A stretch of 64,000 nucleotides of DNA from JABMQW01 sp964439935 (GCA_964439935.1 CAYTPW010000006.1:105827-169826), one strand, 5' to 3'; shown: positions 8,172 to 17,364, numbered from the stretch's first letter. Made by a program: numbers and translations. Notes: generated from the sequence alone by a model not told the origin.

Positions 8172-9296
8172 ATGAAAAATGTCCTCAGATTAATCTTATC
8201 CTTAGGTTTGCTGGTATTATTCTTTAACTGTTCGCAAAAACCCGAGAGTGCGATGGATACACCCGAATACCATTTTAAGGCTGGTATGCGGGCTGTCGAC
8301 AGTGAAAATTTATCCGGAGCACGCACTTCTTTCCAGCGCTCGGTTGACCTGGACCGGAAATTCGCCCCCGGTTATGTCGGCCTGGGACTGGTAAGTGCCC
8401 TTGAGAAAAATGCCCAAGATGCCAAGCAAAACCTCAATAAGGCAGAAATGTATGCAGCCAAAGACGCTGATGTGCTGGCGTTATCAGGTCGGGTATGGAT
8501 CGAATTACGGGAACTGGACCGGACCTGGTTTAATAAAGCCGAAAAATATCTAACCAAAGCCCTCCGGCAGGACGAGAATCATGAAGCAGCTTTATACTAT
8601 CTAGGGCTGGCTAATCTATATAATTATGATTTCCGCAATGCCGAGGGATTCTTTAAACGTGTTGTTGACGGGAAAGGTGAATATGCCGCCAAAGCCGACG
8701 GGAAATGGGAACTCTCCCAGAAAGTAGTCCGGGCAGTACCCGGTACTATGGCCGGCAAAAAAATCGCTCTGCAGGAGAAAATCAGCCGGGCTGACCTGGC
8801 AGTACTCTTGGCCGAAGAGCTCAGAGTTGGTGAATTGATCTCCAAACTGCCGGCTCCACCGGTGGGTTTCCAGACTCCGGGCCAGGTTGCCGCCAATCAG
8901 GCGGAACTGAAACCCGCCGATACCGAGGGACACTGGGCAGCCGGTTGGGTCGAAGAAATGATGCAATATGGTATCCTCGATCTGAGTCCCGATGGCAATT
9001 TCTACCCCGATGAATTCATCACCCGAGCAAATTACGCAATGGCGGTTCAGCGTTTGCTGGTAATTGCCACCCGCGATAATACGCTGGAAACACGTTATTT
9101 TGGTGAATCCCCGTCCCGGTTCGCCGATGTGCCTAGCTCTCATTTCGCATACAATGCTATGGCATTATGTACTGAGCGCGGCATAATGAAGGCGGATGTG
9201 ATCACTTCCGGTTTTAATCCCACTGGCAGCATCAGCGGTGCCGATGCTTTATTGATCATTCGAACCCTTCAGAATTCACTACGGCAGACTTTCTAA
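8172..9296 (+). CDS. Lipoprotein with TPR repeats and two SLH domains
   Basis: 374 residues. An N-terminal hydrophobic segment ends LFFNCSQ, a likely lipobox with Cys at about residue 20. TPR-like helices span ~33-190 (YHFKAGMRAVDSENLSGAR; HEAALYYLGLANLYNYDF). Two S-layer-homology units follow: one at ~255-300 (HWAAGWVEEMMQYGILD, then ITRANYAMAVQRLL) and one at ~320-370 (FADVPSSHFAYNAMALCTER, then SGADALLIIRTL). SLH domains bind cell-wall polymers, so the protein probably links the outer envelope to the wall, as proposed for some diderm SLH proteins; this role is inferred. An AGGGGA ribosome binding site precedes the ATG and a strong terminator follows the stop, so it is probably monocistronic. 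Confidence 0.85.
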   Translation: MKNVLRLILSLGLLVLFFNCSQKPESAMDTPEYHFKAGMRAVDSENLSGARTSFQRSVDLDRKFAPGYVGLGLVSALEKNAQDAKQNLNKAEMYAAKDADVLALSGRVWIELRELDRTWFNKAEKYLTKALRQDENHEAALYYLGLANLYNYDFRNAEGFFKRVVDGKGEYAAKADGKWELSQKVVRAVPGTMAGKKIALQEKISRADLAVLLAEELRVGELISKLPAPPVGFQTPGQVAANQAELKPADTEGHWAAGWVEEMMQYGILDLSPDGNFYPDEFITRANYAMAVQRLLVIATRDNTLETRYFGESPSRFADVPSSHFAYNAMALCTERGIMKADVITSGFNPTGSISGADALLIIRTLQNSLRQTF

Positions 9297-9327
9297 ACTG
9301 ACCGATAATATAGTTAAAATGTTACCG

Positions 9328-9360
9328 AGGCGACCCGTCCAAATGGGTCGCCTTTGTTTT
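9328..9360 (+). terminator. Rho-independent terminator
   Basis: A perfect 9-bp stem, AGGCGACCC (9328-9336) with GGGTCGCCT (9345-9353), an 8-nt loop, then TTGTTTT. It lies 31 bp after the stop of the SLH lipoprotein gene. Confidence 0.9.
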
Positions 9361-9379
9361 CTGAATTGAAATCGACCTA

Positions 9380-9838
9380 GTGTTGATCAGCATGTGCTTC
9401 AGATTTAAAAACAAAATAATCTGTCTTATTCTACTACTCGTCTTTCTTCTAATTCCCGCAGCCGCTCAAAAATCAATCAGTAATAGACAAATCCAGGCGC
9501 TGGCCAGCAAACGGCTGGAGCGTTATCCCTATGCGCCGAAGGTATTGGGATTTAGTGTCTATTCCGACCGCGTCGGTAAATACTGCCGGCTGGATGTACA
9601 CGCTAACCGCAACCGGGCAAAAAATCATCTGATTATGGCTTTCGCTACTCTGGCAAAAATAGCCCCAAAGACCAAGCAACCTTATAAGCAATATATCGTG
9701 AGCCTGCATTTCAACCAGCATGCCCGCTTACCGGAAATTTGGGTCAGTGATGCCAGGAAAACCCGGGAATGTTTTATCCATCAGAACATTGATCTGCAAA
9801 CCTGGCTTGATCGTTACCTGTATCAGGTTCAACTTTAA
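9380..9838 (+). CDS. Small secreted protein of unknown function
   Basis: 152 residues from a GTG at 9380, or 148 from the ATG at 9392; the start is not decided by a clear ribosome binding site. A strong signal peptide (CLILLLVFLLIPAAAQ) precedes a basic mature region with several aromatic residues and an NRAKNHLIMAFATLAK helix. I recognise no family. It directly follows the terminator of the lipoprotein gene and precedes the aminotransferase gene by about 100 bp. A weak 6-bp hairpin (9912-9927) lies in that gap without a T-run. Confidence 0.65.
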   Translation: MLISMCFRFKNKIICLILLLVFLLIPAAAQKSISNRQIQALASKRLERYPYAPKVLGFSVYSDRVGKYCRLDVHANRNRAKNHLIMAFATLAKIAPKTKQPYKQYIVSLHFNQHARLPEIWVSDARKTRECFIHQNIDLQTWLDRYLYQVQL

Positions 9839-9942
9839 ACTACTCGGCCTCACACCATGGATCAATTGGATTACGAAATAATCTGTTACCAGTGTTAATT
9901 TCAGACCGCGACTCAAAGGATTTTGAGACCTGAGGATATCTA

Positions 9943-11400
9943 ATGGATTTGTTAGCAAAAATACGAACTGATTTTATTGGCCTCGACACCGCCTATGTAT
10001 TGGCCACCGGCGAATCCAGCCGTCGCATTTATCTCGACTCTACCGCCAGTACTTTGATGATGAAATCCGCCCATAATGCAATCGAGGAATTTTTTCAGCA
10101 TTATGCCAACACCCATAGCCTGCTACATTTTTCTGCAAAAATTTCAACCCAGCAGTATAAGTGGGCCCACGATCGGATTCTCAGTTTTTTAGGGGCCGAC
10201 CCGGAATATTATACTTGCTTTTTCACTGGCAGCGGATCGACTGCCGGTATTAACCGGATCGCCCGCATCTTCCGCGATTACCGCCCGGATCGAGGTACGG
10301 CCTTCGTCTCCCTGATGGAGCACCATTCCAACGACTTACCGCACCGTAAACACGCTCGCAAAGTGGTTCATATTCCCTTCGAAATGACATCTGCAAATCC
10401 TGGTTGCATTGACCTTGAAATAATGGAAAAAGAGCTGGAGCGCCATAAAGCAAGTGCCAGCTATGTCGCCGTCACTGGGGTCAGTAATGTAACCGGCATA
10501 ATCAATCCGGTTTACGATATTGCCGAACTGGCCCATCGTTACGGGGCTTTCATAGTGGTAGATGGCGCTCAAATGGCCGCCCACCTTCCGGTTCAGATCA
10601 GCGGACATGAAAATCCTGCTCGCAACATAGATGCATTTATTTTTTCCGGTCATAAAACCTATGTTCCCGGTTCACCGGGTGTCGTTGTTTGTCGCAAAGA
10701 TATTCTCGCCGCCCTGGAGCCGGAAGAGGTTGGTGGCGGAATGGTCGATCAAGTCTTCGTGGAACGCTACACTATTTCATCTGATTTCCCGGATCGGGAG
10801 GAAGCTGGCACACCGAATATTCCCGGTGCGATCGGATTGGCCGCCGCGATTGAGGTTATGGATAAAATCGGTATGGAGGTCATTTATCGAGACGAGGATG
10901 AATTAATCCGCTATACCTTGGACAAAATCTTGACAATACCCGAAATTGCCGTTTATGGCGAAACCGACTGCAATCGCTGTCCACGGGCCGCTTCGATTTC
11001 CTTCAATATTCTTGGAATGGATCACGGCCTGGTAGCAGCTGTATTAAATGATTACTTCGGAATTGCTGTTCGTAACGAATGTTTCTGCGCTCACCCCTAT
11101 GTTAAAGAAATGATCATGGATTATCTGGTTTCGCGGGTCGGCCAGGTGGATTTCGATGACTTTGATCTTGATTTGAAAATAAAAGCAGGTATGGTACGCG
11201 CTTCATTCGGGCTATACAATACTCAGGCAGACGTAGATCTGCTGATAGCTGCCTTGATCGACATCCAGAAGAATAAAGCAAGTTATGATACCCTCTATCA
11301 TATCGATGAACGGGGGAACTATGTCCATAGCCAGTTCAACATGATGAAAGCGAATCACTTCACTGTACGCGAATTTCTAAACCAGGAATTAGAATCCTGA
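9943..11400 (+). CDS. Class V aminotransferase, SufS/CsdA-like cysteine desulfurase
   Basis: 485 residues with the fold-type I PLP motifs of SufS-like enzymes: H128 (MEHHSN, stacking on PLP), D207 (VVDGAQMAAH), the PLP lysine K238 (FSGHKTY), and an active-site cysteine region FCAHP (C382), matching the RxxxCAxP loop of group II desulfurases. The family usually has about 405 residues; the extra length is mainly the ~75-residue C-terminal tail after residue 410. No sufC/B/D/E or iscU gene is nearby, so the acceptor of the sulfur is unknown; another class V aminotransferase activity is possible. GAGG at 9932-9935 is the ribosome binding site. Confidence 0.85.
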   Translation: MDLLAKIRTDFIGLDTAYVLATGESSRRIYLDSTASTLMMKSAHNAIEEFFQHYANTHSLLHFSAKISTQQYKWAHDRILSFLGADPEYYTCFFTGSGSTAGINRIARIFRDYRPDRGTAFVSLMEHHSNDLPHRKHARKVVHIPFEMTSANPGCIDLEIMEKELERHKASASYVAVTGVSNVTGIINPVYDIAELAHRYGAFIVVDGAQMAAHLPVQISGHENPARNIDAFIFSGHKTYVPGSPGVVVCRKDILAALEPEEVGGGMVDQVFVERYTISSDFPDREEAGTPNIPGAIGLAAAIEVMDKIGMEVIYRDEDELIRYTLDKILTIPEIAVYGETDCNRCPRAASISFNILGMDHGLVAAVLNDYFGIAVRNECFCAHPYVKEMIMDYLVSRVGQVDFDDFDLDLKIKAGMVRASFGLYNTQADVDLLIAALIDIQKNKASYDTLYHIDERGNYVHSQFNMMKANHFTVREFLNQELES

Positions 11401-11846
11401 ATTACCGTCTTACTACATTTTTATTTTTTTTGATTGGGTCGCTGGCAGCTCAACCGATCACTATCAACTCAGCTGATTCAACCCTACGGATACCGCGTGT
11501 ATTTCATCACCCTAAGGCTGTTTTCCTCCAGGGTTACCCTCAGGATATCGACCTGATTGTAGATTATCCGGCCGATTCAATTCAGTCGGTACTACTGTTT
11601 ATCCGCTTCAATGATTCACCTGGATACCAGGAAATTCCAATGGTTTTTGAACGTGAGCGCCATCGTTATCGTTTTATTCCCGCTGAGACACCGGCTGATA
11701 GTATCGAATATTATTTTCTGGTAACTGTGCTGGGTAAATCCATCCATGCTGCGCCATTGAATGAAAACGGCAATCTGGTTCCCGTGAAGCGTATTTTGAT
11801 CGATCCACAAATCTATTACCGCAACCGTAATTTATTTAAAAAATGA
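11397..11846 (+). CDS. Small secreted beta-rich protein with probable non-AUG start
   Basis: About 149 residues if started at CTG 11397, overlapping the preceding stop. No ATG or GTG exists in this frame between a stop at 11328 and the mature region. A TTG at 11430 would cut the signal peptide in half, while starting near 11388-11397 gives a complete one (LNYRLTTFLFFLIGSLAAQ). AGGA at 11384-11387 is well placed for CTG 11397. The mature part has alternating beta-strand patterns (VLLFIRFND, IEYYFLVTVLG) like the Ig-like modules of FCB surface proteins. The function is not recognised. Its stop overlaps the ligA start (ATGA), which suggests translational coupling. Confidence 0.6.
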   Translation: MNYRLTTFLFFLIGSLAAQPITINSADSTLRIPRVFHHPKAVFLQGYPQDIDLIVDYPADSIQSVLLFIRFNDSPGYQEIPMVFERERHRYRFIPAETPADSIEYYFLVTVLGKSIHAAPLNENGNLVPVKRILIDPQIYYRNRNLFKK

Positions 11847-13849
11847 CTGATATTAACCGGCGCATAGCCGACATGCGACGTCAGCTTAATGAACATAATT
11901 ATCGTTATTATGTCCTGGATGACCCAATAGTATCCGACAGTGAATATGATACTTTATTACACCAGTTGGAAAATCTGGAACAATCACATCCCAAATTAAT
12001 TACCCCGGATTCTCCTACCCAGCGCGTTGGCGCGGCCCCACTGACCGAATTTAGTACCGTGACCCACCGAATACCACTGTTATCCCTGGCTAATGCCATG
12101 GACACAGATGAATTGCTGGCATTTGATGAACGCACCCGTAAAGGCCTCACCGATAAAGAACTGGTGGAATATGTCGGTGAACCAAAGTTGGATGGACTGG
12201 CGGTGGAACTGATCTACGAAAATGGTCAGCTGGTCACCGGCTCCACGCGCGGGGATGGCACGACTGGTGAAAACATCACTGCCAACCTGCGCACAGTTCG
12301 CAGCATTCCTCTTAAATTGCGTACATCTGAATTACCTGCCCCAAATTTGTTGGAAGTGCGCGGTGAAGTATTCATCTCCAGGTCCGATTTTGAGCAATTG
12401 AATCAACAACGTCTGGAAAATGAAGAACCTGTTTTTGCCAATCCGCGCAATGCAGCAGCCGGCAGTCTGCGGCAACTTGATCCGACTGTTACCGCCACCC
12501 GGCCGCTATCGGTTTACTGTTATCAGGCTGGTGTAATCGACGGGAAATCATACTCCACGCATTGGGAATTTTTGTATGATTTAAGAAAATGGGGCTTCCC
12601 GGTCAATCCACATATTAAAATTTTGAAAACTGCCACTGACATCATCGATTATCATCAAGGCCTGGAAAAGCAGCGCAATGATCTGCCCTATGAAATTGAC
12701 GGAGTGGTGATCAAGGTCAATTCCATCGCCGATCGTGAGCGGCTGGGAATCCGCAGCCGGTCGCCGCGCTGGGCAATCGCCGGCAAATTCAAAGCCCAGC
12801 AGGTTACAACTCAAATCGAAAAAATTGAAGCGCAAGTCGGTAGAACCGGTGCAATAACACCTGTCGCCCGCTTGAAGCCTGTGAACATAATGGGAGCCCT
12901 AATCACTAACGCGACCTTACATAATCAAGACGAAATTGATCGGAAGGATATCCGGATTGGCGACACTATCCTGATCCAGCGTTCGGGTGATGTCATTCCC
13001 AAGGTGATTAAAGTAATTACCGAACAACGACAGCCAGGGTCCAAGCCCTATAATTTACCTATTGTCTGCCCAATTTGCAGCCACCCCGTTTACCGGCCAC
13101 CTGATGAAGCAGTGGCTCGTTGCCAGAACCTGGCCTGCCCGGCTCAGATTAGCGGTCGAATCGAGCATTTTGTCTCTAAAGGCGCTTTAGATATCGACGG
13201 TTTCGGTATTAAACTAGTTGAGCAGCTGGTCGAGATCGGACGAATCGAATCGGTTGATCAACTGTTTGGCCTGACTCACGAAGAATTGGCCAAGCTGGAA
13301 CGAATGGGCGATAAATCCGCTACCAATATCACTCAGGCAATTGATCAGGCAAAATCAACCACCTTTGCTCGGTTTGTCTACGCTCTGGGCATTCGTAATG
13401 TTGGCGAACACCTGGCACGGATATTGGAAAAAGCATATGGTGGCAGCATCCAGCGCTTCATGGCCGCAACCGCTGAAGAATTGATCGAAATTGACGAAGT
13501 TGGACCGATCGTAGCAGAGGGCGTGGTTCGTTTCTGGTCCGATCCAACCAACCAATCGGTTGTCGAAGCCTGTCTGGCGGCAGGAGTAATACTTGTCGAG
13601 CCGGTCGTTCCCACTGGACTTGATTTATCCGGGAAAACATTTGTTTTCACCGGCAGTCTGGAGCAGTTTACCCGCGCCCAGGCCAAGGAAATGGTGGAAA
13701 ACCGTGGCGGCCGCGCCAGTGGTTCGGTAAGTTCTAAAACCGATTATGTTGTAGCAGGGCCGGGGGCCGGATCGAAATTGAAACAGGCTGAAAAGCTGGA
13801 AATAGCGGTCCTATCAGAAATTGATTTTTTAGACCTGCTTAAAGCCTGA
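11843..13849 (+). CDS. ligA: NAD-dependent DNA ligase LigA
   Basis: 668 residues, the normal length. It seals nicks in DNA using NAD+. The adenylation domain carries the catalytic lysine in GEPKLDGLAV (K115) and the STRGDGTTGEN motif. An OB fold (GRTGAITPVA) follows, then a four-cysteine zinc finger (CPICSHP... CQNLACPAQ), helix-hairpin-helix repeats (~450-570) and a C-terminal BRCT domain starting LSGKTFVFTGSL. The ATG overlaps the preceding stop by 4 nt. The PAP2 gene follows after 12 bp. Confidence 0.98.
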   Translation: MTDINRRIADMRRQLNEHNYRYYVLDDPIVSDSEYDTLLHQLENLEQSHPKLITPDSPTQRVGAAPLTEFSTVTHRIPLLSLANAMDTDELLAFDERTRKGLTDKELVEYVGEPKLDGLAVELIYENGQLVTGSTRGDGTTGENITANLRTVRSIPLKLRTSELPAPNLLEVRGEVFISRSDFEQLNQQRLENEEPVFANPRNAAAGSLRQLDPTVTATRPLSVYCYQAGVIDGKSYSTHWEFLYDLRKWGFPVNPHIKILKTATDIIDYHQGLEKQRNDLPYEIDGVVIKVNSIADRERLGIRSRSPRWAIAGKFKAQQVTTQIEKIEAQVGRTGAITPVARLKPVNIMGALITNATLHNQDEIDRKDIRIGDTILIQRSGDVIPKVIKVITEQRQPGSKPYNLPIVCPICSHPVYRPPDEAVARCQNLACPAQISGRIEHFVSKGALDIDGFGIKLVEQLVEIGRIESVDQLFGLTHEELAKLERMGDKSATNITQAIDQAKSTTFARFVYALGIRNVGEHLARILEKAYGGSIQRFMAATAEELIEIDEVGPIVAEGVVRFWSDPTNQSVVEACLAAGVILVEPVVPTGLDLSGKTFVFTGSLEQFTRAQAKEMVENRGGRASGSVSSKTDYVVAGPGAGSKLKQAEKLEIAVLSEIDFLDLLKA

Positions 13850-13861
13850 TTAATTGTTACA

Positions 13862-14410
13862 ATGCGAAAAATTATATTTTTTATTCTATTTACATTTAGC
13901 ATCCTCCCTGCCGTGGACTGGCAGAAGCTGGACGAAGATTTATCCAGCCGGTTGGAAGGCAGTAATAATTATCCACATGCGGATTACCTGTTTGAATCAA
14001 TATCGCTCCTGACACCGGTGGTTGAAGTAGGCAATGCTTTCCATTTCAAGCTGAAATCAGATTCCGATAATTACAAATCGCTCGCAATCACATTGATCAG
14101 CACCCAGGTCCTTGCTGTCGGCTTAAAATACCTGATCCACCGGGACCGTCCCGAACGTACCTACAAACCCCGACTCTGGAATACCCGGATTACACCATCC
14201 CTCCCCTCCGGGCATACCGCCTCATCGGCAGCTTATGCCACTTTCATCAGCCTGCAATATCCCCGCTATACACCGCTTATGGCTGGATTCACTCTGCTCT
14301 CCGGGTACAGCCAGATTTATGTTGGGAATCATTTTATCGGCGATGTACTGGCTGGCATATTGCTGGGAGGACTAGTCAGCTATTTTATAGACGTAACTGC
14401 CTTAAATTAA
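13862..14410 (+). CDS. PAP2-family phosphatase-like protein with a substituted motif-3 arginine
   Basis: 182 residues, N-terminal signal/anchor, then a PAP2 domain. Motif 1 is intact (K89 through R96-P97), motif 2 is PSGH (115-118) and motif 3 reads SQIYVGNHFIGD (150-161) with the general-acid/nucleophile histidines H118 and H157 and D161 present. The usual SR of motif 3 is SQ here (Q151). This arginine helps hold the phosphate in characterised enzymes, so activity may be altered. Likely substrates would be lipid phosphates at the membrane, but this is not shown. The gene lies in a tight run with ligA. Confidence 0.85.
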   Translation: MRKIIFFILFTFSILPAVDWQKLDEDLSSRLEGSNNYPHADYLFESISLLTPVVEVGNAFHFKLKSDSDNYKSLAITLISTQVLAVGLKYLIHRDRPERTYKPRLWNTRITPSLPSGHTASSAAYATFISLQYPRYTPLMAGFTLLSGYSQIYVGNHFIGDVLAGILLGGLVSYFIDVTALN

Positions 14411-14479
14411 AACCGCCTGGATTAACCACAAATTGGTTGGGATCTTGATCTGGTAGTAAAGGTAATTATTCAGCGCAAT

Positions 14480-15049
14480 TTAAATGTCTGTACCAGCATA
14501 GGCCAGACCGACCGAAACCCGGATCTGATCCTTTTCCAGAACCAGCTCCTGCGAGGTCGTGGTTACGGCTATGCTCCGGGTCTTTGTTTTTGAAGTCTGG
14601 ACTTCAACCGTTTTCTGGACCGGCTGCGGACCGTTAAACTCAAATTTGGGTTTATAATACTTGGCAATATTTACTTGTCCCACCTTTATTTTTTTCCCCA
14701 GAACTTTAATATAAATTTTGAAAATCGCCTCTTCGACTTCCATCAATATCATATTTTTTTTCCCATCGAAGTTCACATTGACCTTGCTCTTTATTTTATC
14801 ACTGAATTTGAACACACCGGCATCCAGATCCACCGTTGCCAGAAAGGCTGCCGAACCTGGTTCGAAATCAAAACTGGCTTTCTTGACCTTCCATTTATAT
14901 TTGACCCCATTACTTTTTCCTTTGCCGCTCACGGTGCCAACTGAAGCAATAAAATCATTAACCGTTTTTTCAGTGATTATAACCGAAACATCCGCGGCCT
15001 GAACTGCACAAAGAACCAATACCATGAAAACAATGATACGTTTAATCAT
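14480..15049 (-). CDS. Exported protein of unknown function, lysine-rich beta protein
   Basis: 189 residues with a signal peptide (VFMVLVLCAVQAADV) and a GGGAGG-type ribosome binding site just before the ATG. The mature region begins DVSVIITEKTVNDFI and continues with amphipathic strands rich in lysine, loosely like periplasmic lipid-binding DUF1439/YceB proteins; this resemblance is weak. The C-terminus (LVLEKDQIRVSVGLAYAG) looks like a terminal strand. It is transcribed against both neighbours. Function not recognised. Confidence 0.7.
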   Translation of the reverse strand: MIKRIIVFMVLVLCAVQAADVSVIITEKTVNDFIASVGTVSGKGKSNGVKYKWKVKKASFDFEPGSAAFLATVDLDAGVFKFSDKIKSKVNVNFDGKKNMILMEVEEAIFKIYIKVLGKKIKVGQVNIAKYYKPKFEFNGPQPVQKTVEVQTSKTKTRSIAVTTTSQELVLEKDQIRVSVGLAYAGTDI

Positions 15050-15206
15050 ATTTCCTCCCTATTTAATGAGCCGGAATAACCGGTCAGGTACTAAACGAAC
15101 GATTAGCTTAACTTCGCCAGTCGATATTATAAAACACTGACATGTTTTACTAACGGAATTTAAAAAGTCCGTCCTAAATTTACTGATTACATTGAGGCCA
15201 GCTGAC

Positions 15207-15569
15207 ATGATGAAAATTGAAAATATTGTTGATGATATCGTGCTGCTGATTCTGGACAATCCTGAACCGCTGAAAGATTTAGGGCTGAATCAGAGTTCGA
15301 TCTACACCCGCATCAAAGGATACGATGAGTACGGTCTTTGGATCGAGCATCCGGGACTGAAAATTCCTCAGCTGCCTGATGAGAAAACTCTCAAAGCCGG
15401 TAAAATCCCCGAAAAACCAAAATATCAGACGGTGGTATCAACTGTTTTGATATCCTGGAATTTCGTTCTCTCAATCGTTCATTTCCCCAATGTTAAGGGA
15501 TTTGATTTCCCCAATCCTTTTGAACATCAAATCGGATTCGAACTGGATGAACCAGCCACCAGCGATTGA
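15207..15569 (+). CDS. Conserved-looking 120-residue cytoplasmic protein of unknown function
   Basis: I place the start at ATG 15207 (a second ATG follows at 15210) because GAGG at 15194-15197 is 9 nt upstream; an upstream TTG (15192) is less likely. There is no signal peptide. The sequence contains IVDDIVLLILDNPEP, then a charged middle and a final VLISWNFVLSIVHF stretch. The 3' end overlaps the start of the ABC ATPase gene by 23 bp, so the two are probably translationally coupled and co-regulated. I do not recognise the family. Confidence 0.7.
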   Translation: MMKIENIVDDIVLLILDNPEPLKDLGLNQSSIYTRIKGYDEYGLWIEHPGLKIPQLPDEKTLKAGKIPEKPKYQTVVSTVLISWNFVLSIVHFPNVKGFDFPNPFEHQIGFELDEPATSD

Positions 15570-16479
15570 AATTCAAGGCTTGGCAAAAACCTATGACGGG
15601 GTTACCGCTCTCAGGGGTGTCGATATCCGCATCGAGGAGGGGCAGTTCTATGGACTTTTGGGTCCCAATGGGGCTGGGAAGTCAACCACGATCAATATTC
15701 TAACCGGCCTGGTTCGACGGGAGACGGGCAGTACCAGTATATTTGGCCGGGATACAATAACAGACTACCGTTTTACCCGCGCTCAATTGGGCATTGCCGC
15801 CCAGGAACTACCGGTGGACTGGTTTTTCCCCCTCGAGAAACTGCTGACCTTCCAGGCCGGGTATTATGGAATTTCCAAACAACAGGCTCAACCACGGATT
15901 GAAGAACTCCTGGAGCGGTTGGGATTGACTGCAAAGCGCCAATCTCGTTTACGGCAGCTGTCTGGTGGTATGAAGCGGCGTTACCAGTTGGCCAAGGCCC
16001 TGGTGCACGATCCCAAAATCATAATCCTGGATGAGCCGACTGCGGGGGTGGACGTTGAGTTACGCCATGAATTATGGGATTATTTACGAGAGCTCCATAA
16101 GGCCGGTAAAACAATTTTACTCACCACTCATTACATCGAAGAGGCTGAATTGCTCTGTGAGGAAGTTGCAATAATTGATGAAGGTAAAATCATCAAGCAG
16201 GGCCAGCCCCAACAACTGATTCGCGATTTGGGTCGTTCCGGAGTAACAATTCATCTATCCGGATGGCATGAGGATCTACCCGACCTGCTCAGCGAATATA
16301 CCTGTACCGATTGCGACCAGGGTCGTCTTCATTTCACGATGCGTAATCCGGAACAGGCACTGCCTAAAATCATAAAAATCCTGGTTGAGAAAGGCTGTCA
16401 TATTCACAGTATTGAAACTGAACGATCTTCGTTGGAGGATGTATTTTTAGCTTTAACCGGTAAAGGAATTAAACAATGA
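15547..16479 (+). CDS. ABC-2 type exporter, ATP-binding subunit
   Basis: 310 residues from ATG 15547; the frame is open further upstream but the conserved domain begins IEIQGLAKTYDGVTAL right after this Met. Walker A is GPNGAGKSTT, the signature is LSGGMKRR, Walker B is IIILDEPTAGVD, and the H-loop is LLTTHYIEEAE. The closing region (~225-310) is the C-terminal domain common in NodI/CcmA/drug-exporter ATPases. It pairs with the permease gene that starts 4 bp before its stop. Substrate unknown. Confidence 0.93.
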   Translation: MNQPPAIEIQGLAKTYDGVTALRGVDIRIEEGQFYGLLGPNGAGKSTTINILTGLVRRETGSTSIFGRDTITDYRFTRAQLGIAAQELPVDWFFPLEKLLTFQAGYYGISKQQAQPRIEELLERLGLTAKRQSRLRQLSGGMKRRYQLAKALVHDPKIIILDEPTAGVDVELRHELWDYLRELHKAGKTILLTTHYIEEAELLCEEVAIIDEGKIIKQGQPQQLIRDLGRSGVTIHLSGWHEDLPDLLSEYTCTDCDQGRLHFTMRNPEQALPKIIKILVEKGCHIHSIETERSSLEDVFLALTGKGIKQ

Positions 16480-17249
16480 TGGGGCGGATAAACTGGGTCG
16501 GGCTATGGACATTGATCCATCGTGAAGTTGGTCGCTTTTTCTCAGTGTACCGGCAAACGATACTGCCCGGTTTAATATCGTCGACCCTGTACATTCTGGT
16601 GTTTGGCTTTACCCTCCAGCGACGAATTGCGGAAATCGATGGTGTCAGCTATACAATATTCATAATTCCAGGTTTGATTATGATGAATACGCTAACTAAT
16701 GCCAGCGCCAATACATCGTCCTCAATGCTGCAGATGAAGCTGCTTCAACAATTACCGGATATCCTCACTTCACCTCTGTCCAGTTTGGAATTAAGCCTGG
16801 CTTACATAATTGGCGGCACGGTACGGGGAACGGTGAACGGCATCCTGGTCATGCTGCTGGGTGTGGCGCTGGTTGGGCTACCAATCCAGCACCCACTAAT
16901 GACAATCGGATTCATCTTGCTGGTTTCCTGGTGCTTTGCCAGTATGGGATTGCTACTGGGTCAATTGGCCGATACCTGGGATCAACTGGCTATGCTGAAT
17001 AATTTTTTCCTGACGCCCCTGAGTTTTCTCGGTGGAATTTTCTACTCGATCAAAATGCTGCCAGAATGGGCTCAGACCATCAGTTTCGTCAATCCGATCT
17101 ATTATATGATCAATGGCATCCGCTATACCACTATCGGTGTTTATGATTCACCGCCGCTGATCAGTTTTTTTATGGCATTGTTGTTAACTACCGGTTTCAC
17201 AGCCGCAGCCATACTTCTGATGCACAGCGGCCGTAAGTTAAAACAGTAG
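16476..17249 (+). CDS. ABC-2 type exporter, permease subunit
   Basis: 257 residues with six hydrophobic segments typical of ABC-2 membrane proteins (NodJ/YadH-like); the last third has the FLTPLSFLGGIFYSI and FVNPIYYMINGIR motifs common in this family. The start overlaps the ATPase stop (ATGA), so the two subunits are made together. Likely exports a polysaccharide, lipid or drug; the sequence does not tell which. Confidence 0.92.
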   Translation: MMGRINWVGLWTLIHREVGRFFSVYRQTILPGLISSTLYILVFGFTLQRRIAEIDGVSYTIFIIPGLIMMNTLTNASANTSSSMLQMKLLQQLPDILTSPLSSLELSLAYIIGGTVRGTVNGILVMLLGVALVGLPIQHPLMTIGFILLVSWCFASMGLLLGQLADTWDQLAMLNNFFLTPLSFLGGIFYSIKMLPEWAQTISFVNPIYYMINGIRYTTIGVYDSPPLISFFMALLLTTGFTAAAILLMHSGRKLKQ

Positions 17250-17364
17250 CCATACTTGTGCACTCGATCACATAAATTGGCTGGTAGATATAATGTTAAT
17301 GAGAATAGTATTTTAATTAAAAGACCTGACCTTAAATTCCACTCGTAATTCGGGAAGCGTTAGC

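Noticed and set aside
9912..9927. CTCAAA/TTTGAG hairpin before the desulfurase gene
   Set aside because: Only 6 AT-rich base pairs, no T-run; not convincing as a terminator or operator.
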